A stretch of DNA of 9,337 nt, taken from CAYYMD01 sp964480425 (GTDB lineage: Bacteria > Planctomycetota > Phycisphaerae > SM23-33). Of the stretch, positions 5,129-9,337 are shown in pieces. Each line of letters begins with the position of its first letter. Within the stretch, counting starts at the first letter, position 1. The position numbers and the translations under genes were made by a program. The stretch spans positions 1 through 9,337 of the forward strand of contig CAYZPY010000100.1 in the NCBI GenBank assembly GCA_964480425.1. Reading direction: 5' to 3'. The notes under the pieces are model-generated. The model was given only the letters and a program-made list of their open reading frames with translations, did not search any database and had not been told where the DNA came from.

Positions 5129-7273
5129 ATGAAAGATTTTCGACGCTCATTGAGATACCTCTGGCCGTACCGCAGTCGCCTTGCGATTTCGGTGTTATGC
5201 GTGGTTTTCATAGCCGTGCTGTGGGGCGGCGGTCTGGGTATGATGCTGCCCGGGGCGAAGGTTCTGCTTTCCAGCGAAGGACTTCACGGCTGGGCTTGGA
5301 GCCGCCTGGCGGGCGACCGGATGGGCATTAAAGTCGTTCAGCGCCTCGTGCCGGCGAACACTACTGTCGAGGGGGCGAAGGTTACGCTGGTCGCCGACGT
5401 AATCGAAGTCGAAAAAAATTCACCCGCCGCCGAGGCGGGAATCAAAAACGGGCAGTGGATAATCGGCGCCGAAGAGACCCCCACTCGTCGACGAATTCCA
5501 CTGACGCGCGGCGACCAGGTCATCCGCGACATAGCGCACAGCCCGTCGGGAAAGCGCCTGGCGCTGCGGGTGTACAATCCGTTCGACGATACCGCCCGGC
5601 GGGTAACCGTGGAACTCGCCCGGGCGGATTTCGCCTCCCGCATGCTGGGGATGGTGGCCGACCGTATCAGGGAGCCCGAAAACTACCCCGACAGGTTCGG
5701 CATGTTCGTTGGGCTGCTGGTGGTCGTGCTGGTGTTGACGTGCATGCGCGACATTTTACGCTTTGTTCAGGAATACCTGGTGGCCTCGGCGGTGTGTCGC
5801 GGGGTAACGGACCTCCGCTGCGAAAATTACGGCGTGGTGCTTCGCCTGCCGACCACGTTTTTCTCGTCAAAGGGCACCACGGACACCATGAGCCGTTTCG
5901 TGCAGGACACCAACCAACTCGCCCGCGGACAGGTGACGCTCTTCGGCAAGACTCTGGCCGAGCCAGGAAAGGCCATCGGCGCGCTGGTGGTGGCGTTTCT
6001 GCTGTCTTGGCGGCTGACACTTATCGCGCTGGTGGCCGGACCGCCCACGTTTCTGCTGATACAAAAATTCGGGCAGATGATGCGGCGGGCGTCGCGAAGG
6101 GCGCTGGAGAGTTGGTCGGCAATGCTGGGAATACTCGAAGAGACGCTCAACGGCATACGGGTCGTCAAGGCCTATACCATGGAGGGCGCCGAGCGGAGGC
6201 GCTTCAACAAGGAGAACCGCCGGCTCCTCAAGCAACAGAAGCGGATGGCCAAGATAAACGCCGCCACTTCGCCCACTGTCGAGGCGCTTGGCATAACGGC
6301 GGCCATGGGCGCCGCGGCCCTGGCAGGATACTGGGTGTTCAACCGACAGATGGACTCCGAAAAGTTCCTCACCCTCATGGCTCTTCTGGCGGCGCTGTTC
6401 GACCCGCTGCGGAAACTTTCCAAGGTCGCCACGCACTTCCAGCGAGCCGACGCCGCCGCCGCAAGGGTTTTCGAGTTGCACGACCAGGAGGTGGAAAAAA
6501 CGCCCCCAAGCGCGCCGACGCTGGGTCCGCACAGCGAATCGATCGAGTTTCGCAGCGTTCGGTTTCGCTACCCCGGCGCCGCAGAGGACGCACTGAAGAA
6601 CATCAACCTGAAAATCAATTACGGTAGCACGCTGGCCATTGTCGGACCTAACGGCTCGGGCAAGACCACGCTGGTATCGCTGGTGCCGCGCCTAATAGAC
6701 CCCGATGAGGGAAATATCCTTATCGACTCAAAGGACGTACACGAATATTCGATCCGCTCGCTCCGGCGGCAGATCGGACTGGTCTGCCAGGAAACAATTA
6801 TTTTCAACGCCACCGTAGCGGAGAATATTGCCTACGGCCTGAGCCGCCCCAGGCGCGAGGACGTCATCGCCGCGGCGCGCAAGGCGTACGTCGACGAGTT
6901 CGCCGAAAACCTGCCCGACGGATACGACACAATGGTCGGCGAGCACGGGGCTACCCTCTCGGGCGGGCAGCGGCAGAGAATCGCCATCGCAAGGGCCATC
7001 CTGCGCGACCCGCGGATACTCATCTTCGACGAGGCCATGAGCCAGATCGACGCCGACTCGGAGCGCCGCATACACCAGGCCATGGGTGAATTCATAAAAG
7101 ACCGCACCACTCTGCTTATCGCGCACCGCTTCGCGACGGTTCTCTCTGCCGACGTCATCGCCGTCATGAGCGACGGGGAAATCATCGATACCGGCAGCCA
7201 CGACGAACTGCTTGCCCGCTGCGACCTCTACCGACACCTCTACCAGACCCAGTTCATAGACACCGGCGGGTAA
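5129..7273 (+). CDS. ABC exporter half-transporter (MsbA/lipid-type fold) with a periplasmic PDZ-like insert
   Basis: A fused membrane-plus-ATPase subunit of 714 aa that should homodimerise in the inner membrane and export a lipid, glycan or other hydrophobic substrate; typical family members are about 580-600 aa. TM1 is about 18-40. A loop of about 148 residues, periplasmic by the positive-inside rule, leads to TM2 (about 190-208). Further membrane segments lie at about 282-311 and 387-430. The loop carries a PDZ-like domain (about 66-165: VIEVEKNSPAAEAGIKNGQW, GDQVI, then ARRVTVELA), which accounts for the extra length. The ATPase domain starts near 471: Walker A GPNGSGKT (506-513), Q-loop Q554, signature LSGGQ (610-614), Walker B ILIFDE (630-635, catalytic E635), D-loop SQID, switch H666, so it looks active. 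The start has CAGGA (5119-5123) five bases upstream. The next gene begins 49 bp downstream. Substrate unknown. Confidence 0.9.
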   Translation: MKDFRRSLRYLWPYRSRLAISVLCVVFIAVLWGGGLGMMLPGAKVLLSSEGLHGWAWSRLAGDRMGIKVVQRLVPANTTVEGAKVTLVADVIEVEKNSPAAEAGIKNGQWIIGAEETPTRRRIPLTRGDQVIRDIAHSPSGKRLALRVYNPFDDTARRVTVELARADFASRMLGMVADRIREPENYPDRFGMFVGLLVVVLVLTCMRDILRFVQEYLVASAVCRGVTDLRCENYGVVLRLPTTFFSSKGTTDTMSRFVQDTNQLARGQVTLFGKTLAEPGKAIGALVVAFLLSWRLTLIALVAGPPTFLLIQKFGQMMRRASRRALESWSAMLGILEETLNGIRVVKAYTMEGAERRRFNKENRRLLKQQKRMAKINAATSPTVEALGITAAMGAAALAGYWVFNRQMDSEKFLTLMALLAALFDPLRKLSKVATHFQRADAAAARVFELHDQEVEKTPPSAPTLGPHSESIEFRSVRFRYPGAAEDALKNINLKINYGSTLAIVGPNGSGKTTLVSLVPRLIDPDEGNILIDSKDVHEYSIRSLRRQIGLVCQETIIFNATVAENIAYGLSRPRREDVIAAARKAYVDEFAENLPDGYDTMVGEHGATLSGGQRQRIAIARAILRDPRILIFDEAMSQIDADSERRIHQAMGEFIKDRTTLLIAHRFATVLSADVIAVMSDGEIIDTGSHDELLARCDLYRHLYQTQFIDTGG

Positions 7274-7284
7274 TACCATCGATC

Positions 7285-7314
7285 TTGCCCGTTGCAGGCA
7301 TAGTGGATTAGAAT
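7285..7314 (+). promoter_or_regulatory. Candidate promoter placing the downstream mRNA start at or next to its ATG
   Basis: TTGCCC (7285-7290), an 18-bp spacer and TAGAAT (7309-7314, five of six matches to TATAAT). Transcription would begin near 7321-7322, one or two bases before the ATG at 7323. Only 49 bp separate the ABC gene stop from this ATG and no terminator is seen there. Confidence 0.4.
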
Positions 7315-7322
7315 GCTGCGGT

Positions 7323-9337
7323 ATGATGACGAGAATTTTATGCGCGATTTTCTGGGCGCCAGTGGCAATGGCGGTCGTGGTCCAGGGATGTCGGCATGAC
7401 TTCGAAGTTTGGCCGGTGTCGGAGATGACGAACCTGACCGGCGCGGGCGAAAAGTTCGACGACGAGATCATCTACGACGCAGAGGCGAACCGCGTGGATC
7501 TTTTCGGCGCGGCCAATGAGACATTGGGCTTCCAGTTGGTTATAGACGCCGGCGACCGCGGCGCGGAAAACGTGAAAGTAAATTACGGCGCCCTGGCGGG
7601 GGCGGACGGGTCCGAAATCCCCCCCGCAAACATAGAAGCGTTCGAATGCAGACCGGTGCGAATCGAAGAATTTCCCCCCTGGTTCATTCGCCTGGCGGAC
7701 GAGGCGCCCCGCCCGTCGGATTACTACGACGCCCTGGTCCCGCTAAAATCGGCGAATTCATCGCACCACTTCAACCTCGATCCCGGCGAGCGGGTCGTGC
7801 TGTGGTTCGACGTGAAAATTCCACCCGATGCCCGGGCGGGAGATTACCGCGGGGGCGTTAAAATCTCCTGCCGGCCGTGGGACAGCTTAAGACAAAGCAA
7901 AACAGTCAACCTGCAACTCAGGGTGTACGACTTCGTTCTTCCCGAGGCGCGTCCGGTGGCGGCGGTGGGCGGATTCGACCACGCCGACGTGTTCACCGCG
8001 TTCGTCACCCGGGACGGCCGGCCCTATACCCCGGCCAGAATCGACATAGAAAATCCGCTGGTCAAAGAGGGACTGGGCGTCATCAGGCAGATGATGCGCC
8101 TGGGTCGCGCGCACCGCCTGGACATGTTCGAAAAGAGCATCACCCCGCTGATAAAGAGAGACGCCTCCGGCCGGATCACGCTGGACTGGAAGGACTACGA
8201 CGCGGTGGTAGGGCCGTACCTTTCGGGAAGCGCGTTCGACGACAATCTGGGCGTGGCGGCGTGGGCGGCGCCGTTCAGTGAACACTGGCCCCAACCACGA
8301 CACTACGGCGGCGCCGGCAGCGAGCGATACGCCTCGGCCGCGGCGGAAATCCTCCGCCACTGCTCGCAGCATTTTTCACAGTTGCCCCATGCCCCTGGAA
8401 GGATGTTCATCTGGCCTTACCGCGGGAAGGTCCACGCCGGCGCGTACGGGCGGTTTGCGCACCTGGCCAAAACAGCAAAACGCGCCGACGCCGAGACGCC
8501 CGTTCTCTGCGGACTCCCGGTCGAACCGCCCGGGCAGACCGGATGGGAAGCGCCGAAAAGCATATCGGCCCTTGCGGACATGCGCGCCCCGCCGGGCCAC
8601 TTCATGTCGCCCGGGGACGGCGAGGACAAAACCGGCGATTCAAACGCCCTGCCCGGCCTGTGGCTCAGACCCGGAGATCCGCCTTACGTGCCCTCGATGA
8701 GCGTTATCGCCCCGCCCGCCGACGTGCGATCAATGCCATGGTTCGCGATGAAATACGGCTGCAGGGGCATATTCATACCCAGCGTGATCCCCCGACACGG
8801 CGCCTGGGGCAGTGCCGACAACGCCGCAAACGACGACTGGCTTTTTTACCCGGGAAGCCGAATCGGCACGGATACGGTCCTTGCGACGTTGCGTCTGAAG
8901 CGTCTTCGCCGCGGACTTCAGGACGCGGCGTACCTTAGTCTGTTGCGGCAGCAAGGGCGTGCGGGCATCGCCGATGCGATAATGAACACCATGGTCAGGT
9001 ATGCCGGTCTCGACGCCACGGGCGACCATTATCTCGACGTGCGCCTGAACGGGTGGGTGACCGACCCGCGCGCGTGGCAATTGGCGCGCCGGCTGATGGG
9101 CGAAGAAATCCAGGCCGCAATCCATCCCAAAAATGTCTCGCAGCGGCAACTGTTGGCCACCAGAATCGCATGGCGCCGGTTCGACCGACGAGCGCACCAA
9201 CTCCGCGTGGAGCGCATACGCACCCGGCTCGCGCCCGCCGGCGACGACGGGTCGAAATTCCGCGCAAAAATTACCATCGAACTTTATAACGAACACACCC
9301 GCCCGGTGGGGGGCACGATTAAGATCGAAGACCTCCC
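7323..9337 (+). CDS. Putative lipoprotein of the GH123/DUF4091 type (3' end outside window)
   Basis: An open frame of 671 codons without a stop to the window edge. The N-terminus is hydrophobic (about 4-20) and ends in VVQGC, a plausible lipobox with C23 as the lipidated residue, so the product is likely membrane-anchored outside the cytoplasm. Residues about 30-205 form a beta-rich domain of the GH123 N-terminal kind (RVDLFGAANETLGFQLVI). About 210-510 would be the barrel. The diagnostic stretch is 504-540 (DDWLFYPGSRIGTD, LRLKRLRRGLQDAAYL), which matches the conserved DUF4091/GH123 C-terminal motif. A new beta domain begins near 627 (FRAKITIELYNEHTRPVGG). Known GH123 enzymes are beta-N-acetylgalactosaminidases with an Asp-Glu pair; here the expected strand reads MFIWPYRGK (361-369) with no DE, so activity is doubtful. 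The start is ATG 7323 or 7326; neither has a Shine-Dalgarno site. Family call fair, function unknown. Confidence 0.72.
   Translation, partial: MMTRILCAIFWAPVAMAVVVQGCRHDFEVWPVSEMTNLTGAGEKFDDEIIYDAEANRVDLFGAANETLGFQLVIDAGDRGAENVKVNYGALAGADGSEIPPANIEAFECRPVRIEEFPPWFIRLADEAPRPSDYYDALVPLKSANSSHHFNLDPGERVVLWFDVKIPPDARAGDYRGGVKISCRPWDSLRQSKTVNLQLRVYDFVLPEARPVAAVGGFDHADVFTAFVTRDGRPYTPARIDIENPLVKEGLGVIRQMMRLGRAHRLDMFEKSITPLIKRDASGRITLDWKDYDAVVGPYLSGSAFDDNLGVAAWAAPFSEHWPQPRHYGGAGSERYASAAAEILRHCSQHFSQLPHAPGRMFIWPYRGKVHAGAYGRFAHLAKTAKRADAETPVLCGLPVEPPGQTGWEAPKSISALADMRAPPGHFMSPGDGEDKTGDSNALPGLWLRPGDPPYVPSMSVIAPPADVRSMPWFAMKYGCRGIFIPSVIPRHGAWGSADNAANDDWLFYPGSRIGTDTVLATLRLKRLRRGLQDAAYLSLLRQQGRAGIADAIMNTMVRYAGLDATGDHYLDVRLNGWVTDPRAWQLARRLMGEEIQAAIHPKNVSQRQLLATRIAWRRFDRRAHQLRVERIRTRLAPAGDDGSKFRAKITIELYNEHTRPVGGTIKIEDL

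Noticed and set aside
5455..6627. Second plus-strand open frame inside the ABC exporter gene
   Set aside because: It is in a different frame of a clear gene, with an Arg/Gly/Ala-rich shadow composition. The ABC frame has every expected motif.
1..9337. CRISPR array, insertion sequence, integrase or toxin-antitoxin module
   Set aside because: No regularly spaced repeats, transposase or recombinase motifs, terminal inverted repeats or small paired ORFs were seen on either strand.

Overview
The window is high-GC bacterial DNA holding four protein-coding regions arranged around one divergent control region at about 2428-3156. Everything left of it is read on the minus strand and everything right of it on the plus strand. 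A Planctomycetota (Phycisphaerae-like) source is the best guess, from a secreted family 2 glycoside hydrolase, a GH123/DUF4091-type lipoprotein and a PDZ-bearing ABC exporter lying beside housekeeping genes. This is an inference from protein style, because no rRNA or other marker settles it.

Left part (1-2891, minus): a transcription/translation unit. A strong promoter at 2899-2926 begins a roughly 407-nt, heavily base-paired RNA that ends at a textbook intrinsic terminator (2485-2513). nusA follows only 57 bp after the terminator, and infB (5' part only, cut by the window edge) comes 56 bp after nusA. No second promoter is visible in front of nusA, so the RNA is either a stable non-coding RNA sharing an operon with nusA-infB or a long nusA leader with an attenuator. 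I could not match it to RNase P RNA, tmRNA, SRP RNA, 6S RNA or a tRNA. It is the best candidate here for something undescribed.

Right part (3157-9337, plus): an envelope and carbohydrate region. It holds a secreted GH2 enzyme of about 600 aa with both catalytic glutamates, then a 714-aa ABC exporter half-transporter with a PDZ-like domain in its first periplasmic loop. Last comes the first 671 codons of a GH123/DUF4091-like putative lipoprotein that runs off the window. This last gene has a promoter-like sequence so close to its ATG that its mRNA may be leaderless, and the usual acidic catalytic pair of GH123 enzymes appears to be missing. The three genes are co-oriented but separated by 169 and 49 bp with no translational coupling, so a single operon is possible but not shown.
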